Shown here one piece after another: positions 43,804-52,106 of a stretch of DNA of 64,000 bases (position 1 is the stretch's first letter; each line of letters starts with the position of its first letter). The translations under genes were made by a program, and so were the position numbers. Origin of the DNA: Aquimarina sediminis. GTDB lineage: Bacteria; Bacteroidota; Bacteroidia; Flavobacteriales; Flavobacteriaceae. The stretch is from contig NZ_POYJ01000001.1 in assembly GCF_002895435.1 (NCBI RefSeq), positions 957,687-1,021,686 of the forward strand, given 5' to 3'. Below the pieces are notes generated by a model. It searched no databases. It was not told the DNA's origin and was given only the letters and a program-made list of their open reading frames with translations.

Positions 43804-45039
43804 ATGAAAAAAAAATTTCTTTATGTACTAATAAGTATAGGAATACTTTCATGTACAACAGATAGCATTGATGAAAATGCTACTGATTTGTCCCCAAAAG
43901 AACAACAAGATAAAAAAGAAGTGTCTTTAATCTTTAAAGATGATGACCCCTTATCGAATTCAATAGTAAACATTAGTGAGAATACAATAGAATTTAAAAA
44001 GGATACTGACATCGATTTTAGTAAACTAGAATATATCGTTTCTGGTCAAATTAGTAAAGCCCCAGAAGGCTTTCTAAGAAAAATAGTTGACATTACCCAT
44101 ACTGACGATAAGATTATTGTAGGTACAGAATCAGCAGAACTGAATGAATTAACACCTCATGTAGAATATCAGCATATTTATAATTATGATAATTACGATC
44201 AGAATTTTAAAAGTAAAACTGCTAATGGAGATTTAATAGAATATAGCCTAATATCGGATAGGACTAAAAAAGATATTTCATTAGGTACATTTAGCATTAG
44301 TCTTGATAGAGTGATCTATGATGCTGATGGTAATCATTCAACTACGTACGATCAAATAAAGGCTCGAGGAAATGTAACAATACAACCTTCGCTAGATCTT
44401 AAATTAGACGTTTTTTTTGGTCATCTAAATGAGTTTAAAAATGTAGTAACTTTTAAAAACCAAACAAATTTGGATTTGATATGGTCCGCTAATCATAGTT
44501 TATTTAGTCAGTCAATTCCCATTGCAAATTTAAACCTTCCTCCTACTACGATTTGGGCGGGATGGGTTCCCATAGTTGTTACTCATACTATAAAGGTAAG
44601 CTTAGATGCATCTGGAAATGTTAGTGCTAGCATATCAGCAGGTGTTGTAGGAACCATGACAGTTCGTAAAGGAATGCATTACAAGAATGATAACTGGAAT
44701 GTGATTCATGATTTAGATGTTTCCGAAATCAAATTCAAACCTATTACTGCAACTGCAAACTTTAACGCCTCATTAGTAGTTAATGCAGGTTTTGAATCTG
44801 CTTTTTATGGCTCGATAGGGGCTGGAATCAAAGGAGGTGCTGGTTTATATACTGATGGAAGTATCAGTGCCAATACTAATGGTGTTGCACAGATAGATTG
44901 GTTCGGTGGTATCAAAGCTAGTATAGGTGTCTATGCTAAGGCTGGATTGTTTGACATTCCGGGATTAACGCTTAGGTACGATTATCCAATTTATGATTTC
45001 AAACATGTTTTATCTGAAGGGAGTATTCTTTTAGACTAA
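43804..45039 (+). CDS. Unknown lipoprotein
   Basis: This 411-aa protein has a typical SPII signal (MKKKFLYVLISIGILSC) with the lipobox Cys at 17, followed by an acidic Asp/Glu/Thr-rich linker as common for surface lipoproteins of Bacteroidota. Residues about 38-110 may form an Ig-like strand domain. The C-terminal half (about 190-411) is glycine- and alanine-rich, with repeated AGVxGxxT and GAGIKGGAGLYTDGSIS segments that look like beta-strands. I recognise no named family. It is preceded by a long leader and followed by a gap of about 450 bp before the next lipoprotein gene. Confidence 0.65.
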   Translation: MKKKFLYVLISIGILSCTTDSIDENATDLSPKEQQDKKEVSLIFKDDDPLSNSIVNISENTIEFKKDTDIDFSKLEYIVSGQISKAPEGFLRKIVDITHTDDKIIVGTESAELNELTPHVEYQHIYNYDNYDQNFKSKTANGDLIEYSLISDRTKKDISLGTFSISLDRVIYDADGNHSTTYDQIKARGNVTIQPSLDLKLDVFFGHLNEFKNVVTFKNQTNLDLIWSANHSLFSQSIPIANLNLPPTTIWAGWVPIVVTHTIKVSLDASGNVSASISAGVVGTMTVRKGMHYKNDNWNVIHDLDVSEIKFKPITATANFNASLVVNAGFESAFYGSIGAGIKGGAGLYTDGSISANTNGVAQIDWFGGIKASIGVYAKAGLFDIPGLTLRYDYPIYDFKHVLSEGSILLD

Positions 45040-45491
45040 AGCTTGATAAACCTTATTAGGCTTAATCATAGGCTTTACTAAAAGCACATTTACCTTTCTG
45101 TTTTTCGATTGAAATTTATATTAAGAACAATTACAATATCAATCATAAAACGATGATAAGATATAGGCTTGCTAAACTCCTTTTTATACAAAATAGATTT
45201 TGATTCCATCTCAGGAAAAAAATAATTTATACACCATCTTTGTGATTATCCATTGTAGTTTATAAAAGGAGTTTAGTATGCTAATATTATTAAATAAGGA
45301 AGCCTAAATAACATCCTTTAAACAACATTATTGATACATCCATAAAATAAGAATGTATCCAAAAACTCTACTTCTCTATATAAATTAGAAACTCAGAACA
45401 CTCCACTTAAAAAGGAATGTGTTACTACTAATTTTGAAAGCAAACTCTTTTTTAAAACATTTATAACTCATAATACCTAACTAAAATAAAA
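45040..45491. other. Intergenic region with a spaced inverted repeat
   Basis: About 450 bp with no credible gene. An inverted repeat is visible: CTAAACTCCTTTTTATA (45172-45188) and TATAAAAGGAGTTTAG (45261-45276), complementary except for one extra T, with 72 bp between the arms. It could be a transcript fold or the remnant of a small inverted-repeat element. The remainder is AT-rich and shows nothing else I can support. Confidence 0.45.
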
Positions 45492-46418
45492 ATGAAATCA
45501 AACAATAGATTTTTAATAATCACACTTGTGATAACTACCTTAATTGCTACATCATGTACCAATAATGATGAAATCATCGCAGAAGGAACGATAATAAAAA
45601 CATTAGAATATACAGATCTTGATTATTCCTCTATAAATTATGAAAACGTAAATCCAGAGGATTTAGTTATTACTAATCTGGATACAAGTCCATTACCACC
45701 CGAAATACAATATAAAGAAGGATATATAGGCACAAATAAAATTCATTACCAAACTAATGATCATGGAGAACATGTAATCAATGGAGATATAATATTGCCA
45801 AAAAGCATAACGATTACCAACAAACCAGTGCATACAGCCAAAGGGGCAATAGCCATTAGAATTAGACCTTGGACCAATGGTGTAATCCCTATTCGAATTC
45901 ATCCAAATGTTCCTAGAAGAAATCGAAATAGTATTATTAAAGCTGCTGGAATATGGGCTGAGCGTTTAGGTGTCCGTTTTGTAGAGTTTAACTCTTTTGT
46001 TCATCGTGATTTTATTCATGTAGTTCGAGGAAACGGAGATAGTTCCTATCTTGGAATGGTAGGAGGAGAACAAATTCTAACAACTTATGACCCATATGTA
46101 CCAGTTGCGGTTCATGAATTGGGGCATGCTTTGGGTCTTGTTCATGAACATCAAAGGTCAGATAGAAATAGGCACATTGTTGCATATGTAGGTGGACCAA
46201 ATATTAGTGCTCAACATTCTCATAACTTAACTCCTTTTGATTGGTCATCAATTATGCTATATTCTTCTAGATATTTGGGAAGAGGAAAATATGATATGGT
46301 AAGAAGAAAAGATTACAAGCCTTTTATCAATACTATAGAATATGGTAGAAGAAATGGAATAATTTATGGTCCCAGTCAATTCGACGTACAAGCACTACGC
46401 AGATTTTACCAGAATTAA
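45492..46418 (+). CDS. Astacin-like (M12A) zinc metallopeptidase lipoprotein
   Basis: This 308-aa protein has an SPII signal with the lipobox ATSC (Cys22). The catalytic domain is about 115-308. The astacin zinc site HExxHxxGxxHE is complete at 208-219 (HELGHALGLVHE), followed by HQRSDR and the Met-turn SIMLYSS at 253-259 with the Tyr that is the fifth ligand in astacins. A pro-like segment with PPEIQYKEGYI at about 70-79 precedes it. It is expected to be an outer-membrane-anchored endoprotease. It is the third of three consecutive lipoprotein genes, each with its own leader, and is followed by a strong terminator. Confidence 0.88.
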   Translation: MKSNNRFLIITLVITTLIATSCTNNDEIIAEGTIIKTLEYTDLDYSSINYENVNPEDLVITNLDTSPLPPEIQYKEGYIGTNKIHYQTNDHGEHVINGDIILPKSITITNKPVHTAKGAIAIRIRPWTNGVIPIRIHPNVPRRNRNSIIKAAGIWAERLGVRFVEFNSFVHRDFIHVVRGNGDSSYLGMVGGEQILTTYDPYVPVAVHELGHALGLVHEHQRSDRNRHIVAYVGGPNISAQHSHNLTPFDWSSIMLYSSRYLGRGKYDMVRRKDYKPFINTIEYGRRNGIIYGPSQFDVQALRRFYQN

Positions 46419-46482
46419 TCATTTTTATTAAAAGAATTCGCTCTAAATTAAGTACCATAGAATTCTATAAAAGTTTTTCAAG

Positions 46483-46513
46483 ACCATTCACTTAGCAGTG
46501 AATGGTTTTTTTT
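46483..46513 (+). terminator. Strong intrinsic terminator after the astacin gene
   Basis: ACCATTCAC and GTGAATGGT form a 9-bp stem around TTAGCA, followed by T8 with one break. This is a textbook intrinsic terminator. Confidence 0.85.
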
Positions 46514-46538
46514 ATTAGTATGAAATATGATAATATTT

Positions 46539-46946
46539 TTAATAAAATGAATCTTCTTCTACTACAATTGTGGTTAACTCTACAGTATGACCATCAGGAT
46601 CTTTGGTATAAATAGAATGAAAATAAAAATGATCTTGAAAATTATACTCTACTCCTAATTCTTCATATCTGCTTATTGCTTTTTTAAAATTCTCTCTGGT
46701 AACATTAAAAGCAAAATGATCAATCTTTATGTTTTTGGATTTTATCTCTAACTCTGGATCATCAATCTTTGCAGGAAACAAAGCAACACCAGATTTATTG
46801 GTGAGCATAAAAATTGGGAAATCCCCCCATTCAGGCATCTTATACCTCTTAAGACCAAGGACTCTTTTATACCAATCGGCTGAAGCCTCTATATCTTGCA
46901 CTCTTATTGCTACATGATCCAAAAATTCAATTTTAAACTCTGACAT
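46539..46946 (-). CDS. VOC-family (glyoxalase-like) protein
   Basis: This 135-aa protein has the vicinal-oxygen-chelate fold: LDHVAIRVQDIEASADWYKRVLG at the start, then a second beta-alpha-beta module with KIDHFAFNV, FHSIYTKDPDGHTVELTTIV. His in LDHVA, His in IDHFA and Glu in HTVELT are the usual metal ligands. The substrate is unknown. I chose the ATG at 46946, which begins just before the fold; upstream in-frame ATGs at 46973 and 46991 would add an unlikely leader. Confidence 0.83.
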   Translation of the reverse strand: MSEFKIEFLDHVAIRVQDIEASADWYKRVLGLKRYKMPEWGDFPIFMLTNKSGVALFPAKIDDPELEIKSKNIKIDHFAFNVTRENFKKAISRYEELGVEYNFQDHFYFHSIYTKDPDGHTVELTTIVVEEDSFY

Positions 46947-47135
46947 TTTAATAATTATTTCTTCATTATACATTTTTATTAATAAATACAATACTTATAA
47001 AGATAGTTTGCAAAAAACAAAAGACCTCATGAGTTTGCAAAAATCTATGAGGCCTATATAAAAAAGATAAAGATACTCTTACCGGCTATTGGCTATGTCA
47101 TCCAAAAATTAAGAGTAAGAAAAATTCATTACGCT

Positions 47136-47882
47136 TTATTCATTATTTAAACTGTTTATTTTTTGTAACGCAAACCTTGGGGCGATTCTGGTTAATGCAT
47201 ACAATATTTTGACTCCTCCAACTTTTATTTCTGCCTGACCTTTCTCTAATCCTCTTATCATTTCATTGACAGCTTTTGAAGTAGAAATAGCTATTTTGGG
47301 AGGGTTTCCTTTATGCCATGGGGTATCAACCGCAGGATACATAACTTCGATTACCTTTATTTTGGTTTTTGATAATTGCATTCTTAATACTTGGGTAAAT
47401 GAGTGTAAGGCTGCTTTTGTTGCGTTATAAAACGAGTAATCTACTCTTGGGGCATAGATCAACCCAGTAGTAACATTAATAATGGTCGGATTACTATTTC
47501 TTTTTAAGATTGGGTACATATATTTTATTAATCTTAGAGGGGCTAAAAAATTTACTTGTGTCTCTAGTTCTGCTTTTTGTATAATATTATCTCCTTCCAG
47601 AAATGGGGTAACATGCACAATAGCTGCATTATTAATCAAAACATTAAGATCACTATGGTTTTTTTCTATCCAGTTAGCCAAATCAATACACTGATTATTT
47701 TCTGATAAGTCGCACTGAAATATCTCTAACTCTGGATGTTTCTTCTGGGCTTCCAGTAGTTTTTCTTTTGTACTACCACAGATGATTACTTTATTTTGTT
47801 TGTCTAATAGTCGTTTGCTTAATTCTAATCCTAATCCCGAACTTCCTCCTGTAATCAAGACCTTGTTGTTTGAAAAATTCAT
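47136..47882 (-). CDS. Short-chain dehydrogenase/reductase, DltE-like
   Basis: This 248-aa SDR has the Rossmann motif TGGSSGLG (11-18), NNAA at about 85-88 and the catalytic Ser, then Tyr-x3-Lys in YSFYNATKAA at about 149-158. The C-terminal region with EVMYPAVDTPWH is like DltE/YdfG relatives. The substrate is unknown. It lies 70 bp downstream of the Crp/Fnr-family gene on the same strand and may be co-transcribed with, or controlled by, that regulator. Confidence 0.85.
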   Translation of the reverse strand: MNFSNNKVLITGGSSGLGLELSKRLLDKQNKVIICGSTKEKLLEAQKKHPELEIFQCDLSENNQCIDLANWIEKNHSDLNVLINNAAIVHVTPFLEGDNIIQKAELETQVNFLAPLRLIKYMYPILKRNSNPTIINVTTGLIYAPRVDYSFYNATKAALHSFTQVLRMQLSKTKIKVIEVMYPAVDTPWHKGNPPKIAISTSKAVNEMIRGLEKGQAEIKVGGVKILYALTRIAPRFALQKINSLNNE

Positions 47883-47952
47883 TCTAATTTACTTTTATAT
47901 ATTGCGATATCGCAAATGTAAATCACCAAAACTCCTCGGGCATTGATCTATG

Positions 47953-48510
47953 TTAAGCCTGTATTTTTCTTTTTATTCTACTTAACGATTCTGGTTGAAT
48001 CCCCAAATATGATGCAATTATATTCTGCTTTATTCTACTTTCTAAACCTGGATATTCTTTCAGAAAATTATAGTACCTCGTTTCTGCATCAAGCAATAAA
48101 AATTCTCTTTCTCTTTTTTCTTTGATACAAAATCCTTTTTCTAATATTCTTATTAAGAAACTATTCCAAAAAGGGCTTTTTTCTCTTAGATCGCACCACT
48201 CTTGATACCCTATTTCCAGGATTTCAGACCTTTCTAACGCTTCAATAAAAAAATGTGATGGTGTTTTGGATATCATTGCAGAATAAGAGGCCAAAAAATT
48301 ATACTCGGTTATAATTCCTTTTGTAAACTCATCTCCCTTGTCATTTATATATACGTATCTAAAAAGTCCAAACCCAAAAAACCCCAATTTCTTTGGTACT
48401 TCTCCTTCCCTAATAAAATATTCCCCTTTGCCAATAACTTTATACTTTCCGATGGCAATTAATTCATCAACACGCTCTTGAGGCATGATTTTCTCTAGCT
48501 TCTCTCTCAT
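47953..48510 (-). CDS. Crp/Fnr-family transcriptional regulator
   Basis: This 185-aa protein has a cyclic-nucleotide-binding-like beta-barrel (about 15-110: IGKGEYFIREGEVPKKLGFFGFGLFRYVY) and a C-terminal helix-turn-helix (about 150-183: IKQNIIASYLGIQPESLSRIKRKI). It has no N-terminal cysteine cluster, so it is not an E. coli-type FNR oxygen sensor. It is short, as is common in Bacteroidota members of the family. Its signal is unknown. It lies 16 kb from the NO-reductase operators described here, so any link to them is open. Confidence 0.87.
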   Translation of the reverse strand: MREKLEKIMPQERVDELIAIGKYKVIGKGEYFIREGEVPKKLGFFGFGLFRYVYINDKGDEFTKGIITEYNFLASYSAMISKTPSHFFIEALERSEILEIGYQEWCDLREKSPFWNSFLIRILEKGFCIKEKREREFLLLDAETRYYNFLKEYPGLESRIKQNIIASYLGIQPESLSRIKRKIQA

Positions 48511-48621
48511 TAGTCCATTTATACTTTTTATATCATTAAGTTAATTCTTGTATACATGAATAATCTATGTTGTGTAAAATAGCGGTTTTATCTTATTTCA
48601 GGAATAATACTTCAAGGTTTA

Positions 48622-49170
48622 TCATATTATTTTTTTTATTTCCTGTACCAAATAAGGAAATGTCGTATAACCATCTCTATCGATAAAATGTTTTCCTTCA
48701 TCTAATAAGATACATTGTGCTTCTAGTCTTTCTGCTAAAGTTTGTGAATAGTAATATGGAACGATATCATCATCTTTTGCAGTAATTACCATTCTGTTTA
48801 TTGTAAGTTTCTTTATTTTATCGTAGTTCAACTTAGGCAGGATAAACTCTTCCAGTTCAGTAATTGGGGTCTTTTCGACAAATCCAGAAATTAGAAAAAG
48901 CCCTTTAATTTCTTTTGAGTTTAGATAATTAAGAATAGTAACACATCCTAGACTATGACCTATAAAAATAGAATTTTGATCATATAATCCTATTGATTTT
49001 TCTATATGATCAATCCATTCTTTAAGAATAGGTTTATGAGAGTTAGGCATGTCCAAAACGATCACTTCTACCTTTTCATTATCTAATTCATTCTTTAGAT
49101 ATGAATACCAATTCGCTTCTGCAGAAGCCGTATATCCATGAATAACATATATTTTGTGTTTATTTACCAT
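48622..49170 (-). CDS. Small alpha/beta hydrolase, RBBP9/YdeN type
   Basis: This 182-aa protein has the serine-hydrolase core: IYVIHGYTAS near the start (oxyanion region), the nucleophile elbow GHSLGC at about 75-80, ITAKDDDIVPYYYS with the acid Asp near 143, and the catalytic His in EGKHFIDRDG near 166. This is the RBBP9/YdeN subgroup of serine hydrolases, whose natural substrates are mostly unknown. I chose the ATG at 49170 right before the first strand; an ATG at 49194 would add eight residues. Confidence 0.8.
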   Translation of the reverse strand: MVNKHKIYVIHGYTASAEANWYSYLKNELDNEKVEVIVLDMPNSHKPILKEWIDHIEKSIGLYDQNSIFIGHSLGCVTILNYLNSKEIKGLFLISGFVEKTPITELEEFILPKLNYDKIKKLTINRMVITAKDDDIVPYYYSQTLAERLEAQCILLDEGKHFIDRDGYTTFPYLVQEIKKII

Positions 49171-49320
49171 TGTTTTGTTTCTATTACATTTCAATAAACC
49201 TGAAGATTCTTTTTTTGGTTTTTAATTCATGATCTCTAATTTCTTTAATTCTTATCTAAATGTATTGTCATATCTTTTTTAAGATAATAAAAACTAAGGT
49301 ATCATACCATAACAATACTA

Positions 49321-49538
49321 TTGCACGATGACTTGAACGTTTCGGCATTTGCCGGAAGCTCTTGCACAGTGACTTGAACATTTCGGCACTTACCGGAAGC
49401 TCTTGCACAGTGACTTGAACGTTTCGGCACTTGCCGGAAGCTCTTGCACAGTGACTTGAACGTTTCGGCACTTGCCGGAAACTCTTGCACAGTGACTTGA
49501 ACGTTTCGGCACTTGCCAGAAGCTCTTGCACAGTGACA
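49321..49538. repeat. 41-bp tandem repeat array of hairpins
   Basis: Five full copies of a 41-bp unit start at 49321, 49362, 49403, 49444 and 49485; a partial sixth copy (13 bp) begins at 49526. Each unit begins TTGCACAGTGACTTGAACG and contains TTCGGC-ACTT-GCCGGA, a GC-rich stem of about seven pairs. Differences between copies are 1-4 bases. The unit is clearly richer in G+C than its surroundings and has no spacers, so it is not CRISPR. The unit length is not a multiple of three, and no protein is implied. It ends about 88 bp upstream of the DUF6261-like gene. Confidence 0.9.
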
Positions 49539-49625
49539 TACGAAGTTTTGCAAGACTTTTCTTTTTCTTAACAATTTCTTGAAAACATTTTCATAGATTC
49601 GTAACTTCTTAAAACCTATACAGAT

Positions 49626-50396
49626 ATGAGTACAATCAAAACTGCTCTCACCGTTAAATACAGAAACGGTGAAATGATTCAATTCTTAGATGATATTTTA
49701 ATTCTTACACAAAAAAGAGGTCCTGTTCATCCAAAATTAGTTACAAAATACGATAAATTACATACTGCTACCAGAAATGCTTTTAATGCTTTTGAACCTA
49801 GTAGAAAACTAATCAATACAGAAGTTCTTATTGCTACTGATAAGGAACGTGATGAACTTACTGTTGGTCTTCGAGCTACATTATTAGGGCTTAGCAAGCA
49901 TCCAGACATAGTACACCAAAAGGCTGCAAAATTGTTATTAGAAAAGCTTGATAGCTATGGCAGGAGAGTGTATCGTTTAAATTTTCAATTACAGACGCAT
50001 GTGACCAGAGGTTTTCTGGACGCTGTAAAAAACGAGCCTGCTTTGGATACTGCTGCCGATACATTACTAGTAGTTAAAGTGTTTTTAGATGCATTACAAT
50101 CTGCCAATGATCAATTTGCAGATCAATACTTAATGCGTACGCAAGAAAAAGGGCAACATATAGAAGCCGAAATGGAAACTCTAATTAAAGAAGCCGAAAT
50201 CGCTTATCGCGAATTTATCACACGACTTAATGCAATTGTAGAGATAGATGAAAGTGGTAATTATGACAACCTTGTCAGAGACATCAATGCCTCTATTGAT
50301 CAATATAACCAAGTAGTTCTAGATCGTAGAGGAGTTAGGTCTATAGAACCAGATGATGAAGAGGAGGATATTATAGATCAACTAATAGTAGAGTGA
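49626..50396 (+). CDS. DUF6261-like protein
   Basis: This 256-aa soluble protein is mostly helical, with long amphipathic helices at about 40-60, 75-100, 125-165 and 175-235, and an acidic tail rich in Asp/Glu (DDEEEDII). It resembles DUF6261 proteins of Bacteroidota, which have no known role; motifs such as ALTVKYRNGEM and the long middle helices fit. It has neither a signal peptide nor membrane segments. The gene is framed by structured DNA: the 41-bp hairpin array upstream and an exceptionally long terminator right after the stop, which suggests insulated or tightly controlled expression. Confidence 0.65.
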   Translation: MSTIKTALTVKYRNGEMIQFLDDILILTQKRGPVHPKLVTKYDKLHTATRNAFNAFEPSRKLINTEVLIATDKERDELTVGLRATLLGLSKHPDIVHQKAAKLLLEKLDSYGRRVYRLNFQLQTHVTRGFLDAVKNEPALDTAADTLLVVKVFLDALQSANDQFADQYLMRTQEKGQHIEAEMETLIKEAEIAYREFITRLNAIVEIDESGNYDNLVRDINASIDQYNQVVLDRRGVRSIEPDDEEEDIIDQLIVE

Positions 50397-50405
50397 TCTC
50401 ATATA

Positions 50406-50458
50406 TTTTATTAAAAGTTGAAAGCACCTTGTATAGGTGCTTTCAACTTTTAATAAAA
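50406..50458 (+). terminator. Very long perfect terminator hairpin after the DUF6261-like gene
   Basis: Arms 50406-50429 and 50435-50458 are exact complements over 24 bp with a 5-base loop TGTAT. The core is GAAAGCACC/GGTGCTTTC with A/T-rich flanks providing T-runs on both sides. It starts nine bases after the stop codon. Confidence 0.85.
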
Positions 50459-50636
50459 TAATGATACCAAAATTTGAATAAATACTACCTTTACAGTATA
50501 AATTTAAACCACCAAACCCTCGTTATCTGGTCAGTTCTCTATATTAAAGTCTAAAAAATAAACTATATTAGTAAGTATATCTATAACTCTTTGACCAAAT
50601 AGCTAAGTAAAACATTGTATAATCTATTTTTTATAT

Positions 50637-51167
50637 ATGAAGAAACTACTACTTTTTTTTATGGTCATATCTTATCAAATGTTGTCAGCCCAAATAGATG
50701 CAACCTCGGTAATGGTATTGCCCGTTCTTACTAATGCAGAGATGAATAGTGTAATTACCCCAAATCAAGGAAGTATAATATATAACAGTACCGATGATTT
50801 AATCTATAAACATGATGGTACAAATTGGTTGCCTTTGCAATCAGTAATATCTACAGTCGAAGAGCTTAAAATTATTCGGGGAAATGTTAATGCCAATGGA
50901 ACCATTGCTCAGGGATCTGGGTTTACGGTAACCGCTCTTACAAATGCTAGATATCAAATAGATTTTACAGTACCTTTTAGCACTATACCCAGTGTAACGT
51001 TTACCACAGGTGAGCCTACTGCATTAGCCGGAAACACTTATGAAGATAATACTGCCAATATAATCTTTATTTCTAATAGTAGAGTCGTAATCGTCACTAT
51101 GGACGCTCCTAATGAAAATGGTCGAGAAACTTCATGGTTCTCTTTTATTGCAGTTGGTCCTCGTTGA
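50637..51167 (+). CDS. Secreted protein with tail-fibre-like strand motifs, unknown function
   Basis: This 176-aa protein has a signal peptide (about 1-19, cut after LSA before QIDAT). A segment common in Bacteroidota surface and fibre proteins follows, GSIIYNSTDDLIYKHDGTNWLPL at about 45-67, where YNS/T..D....YDG/HDG-xx-W marks a beta-hairpin. The C-terminal half (about 85-176) is a single beta-sandwich-like domain with GFTVTALTNARYQIDFTVPF. No T9SS domain is present. The role is unknown; it is probably periplasmic or outer-surface. Confidence 0.6.
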   Translation: MKKLLLFFMVISYQMLSAQIDATSVMVLPVLTNAEMNSVITPNQGSIIYNSTDDLIYKHDGTNWLPLQSVISTVEELKIIRGNVNANGTIAQGSGFTVTALTNARYQIDFTVPFSTIPSVTFTTGEPTALAGNTYEDNTANIIFISNSRVVIVTMDAPNENGRETSWFSFIAVGPR

Positions 51168-51227
51168 TACATTGCTTTTAGTTTGATAAAAAAGGGTTGT
51201 CTCAATAGTACATAGTGTATTGCTTCC

Positions 51228-51992
51228 TTAATTCCATATTTCATTTGATTCAGTAAGAATTATAGGTTTATGATCAGTGATCAATATGGTATGCTCGTGC
51301 TGGGTTACATATCCACCCTTATTACCAATGAGGGTCCAGCCATCGGCTAATTCGATAGCTTCGGTAGAATTAGTTGAAATAAATGTTTCTATTGCTACAA
51401 CAGAATTTTTCTTAAATCGTTCTTTATTAGAGCGAACTCTATAATTCAAAATGTTTTCTGGCTCCTCATGTAAACTTCTACCAACTCCATGACCTGCCAA
51501 GTTTTTAATCACTTTATATCCTGTCTTTTTTGCTTCAGTTTCAATAAGGTGTCCAATATCGGCAATTTTAACTCCTCCTTTGATATTATGAATTGCTTTA
51601 TGTAAAATTTGCTTAGAGGCATCAACAAGAGGTTGATGATTGTATATATCTTCTCCCAATACAAATGATCCTCCATTATCAGACCAAAACCCATCTAACT
51701 CTGCAGAAACATCTATATTTATTAAATCTCCGTTTTTCAACGTTTTTTTGTTTGAAGGAATTCCATGAGCCACTTCTTGATTTACACTAATACAGGTATA
51801 CCCAGGGAAATCATAAGTTACGTAAGGGGCTGATTTTGCTCCAAAGCTTTTTAAAATATTTCCACCATATTCATCAAGTTCTTTGGTTGTCATGCCAATC
51901 TTGGCATATTCTCTCATTTTTTTTAAGGTTTCCCCTACAATTTTACTTATATTTTTCATTCCGATTAATTCGGATTCTTTTGATATTGACAT
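51228..51992 (-). CDS. map: Type I methionine aminopeptidase
   Basis: This 254-aa enzyme removes the N-terminal Met from nascent proteins. It has the pita-bread fold with metal ligands: Asp in LINIDVSAELDGFWSDNGG (two Asp), His in NLAGHGVGRSLHEEP, Glu in VVAIETFIST and Glu in TQHEHTILIT. The His in VNQEVAHGIP marks the substrate pocket. The first ATG gives the family's usual MSISKESELIGMK start. It stands alone between a secreted protein gene and an AraC regulator gene. Confidence 0.92.
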   Translation of the reverse strand: MSISKESELIGMKNISKIVGETLKKMREYAKIGMTTKELDEYGGNILKSFGAKSAPYVTYDFPGYTCISVNQEVAHGIPSNKKTLKNGDLINIDVSAELDGFWSDNGGSFVLGEDIYNHQPLVDASKQILHKAIHNIKGGVKIADIGHLIETEAKKTGYKVIKNLAGHGVGRSLHEEPENILNYRVRSNKERFKKNSVVAIETFISTNSTEAIELADGWTLIGNKGGYVTQHEHTILITDHKPIILTESNEIWN

Positions 51993-52106
51993 CTATTCTT
52001 TTTTTTATAATTAAATGAGCTCTTCTACAGAATTTTGTCTGTTCCTTTTTTTGAAGGTACTTCTATTTTGGTTTTTATACTTCAAATTACAAAATTAGAT
52101 TATGCT

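Noticed and set aside
47953..48510. This Crp/Fnr protein as an oxygen-sensing FNR
   Set aside because: The N-terminal cysteine cluster required for the iron-sulfur sensor is absent.
49321..49538. CRISPR array
   Set aside because: The units are contiguous with no spacers and no cas genes are nearby; this is a simple tandem repeat.
49268..49682. Two overlapping minus-strand frames with repeated peptides through the 41-bp array
   Set aside because: The repeat unit is not a multiple of three, the two frames are just different phases of the same repeat, and neither has codon use or features of a protein; one also overlaps the DUF6261-like gene.
51277..51289. TGATCAGTGATCA as an FNR-type site
   Set aside because: The spacing between half-sites is five rather than four and it lies inside the map coding region.
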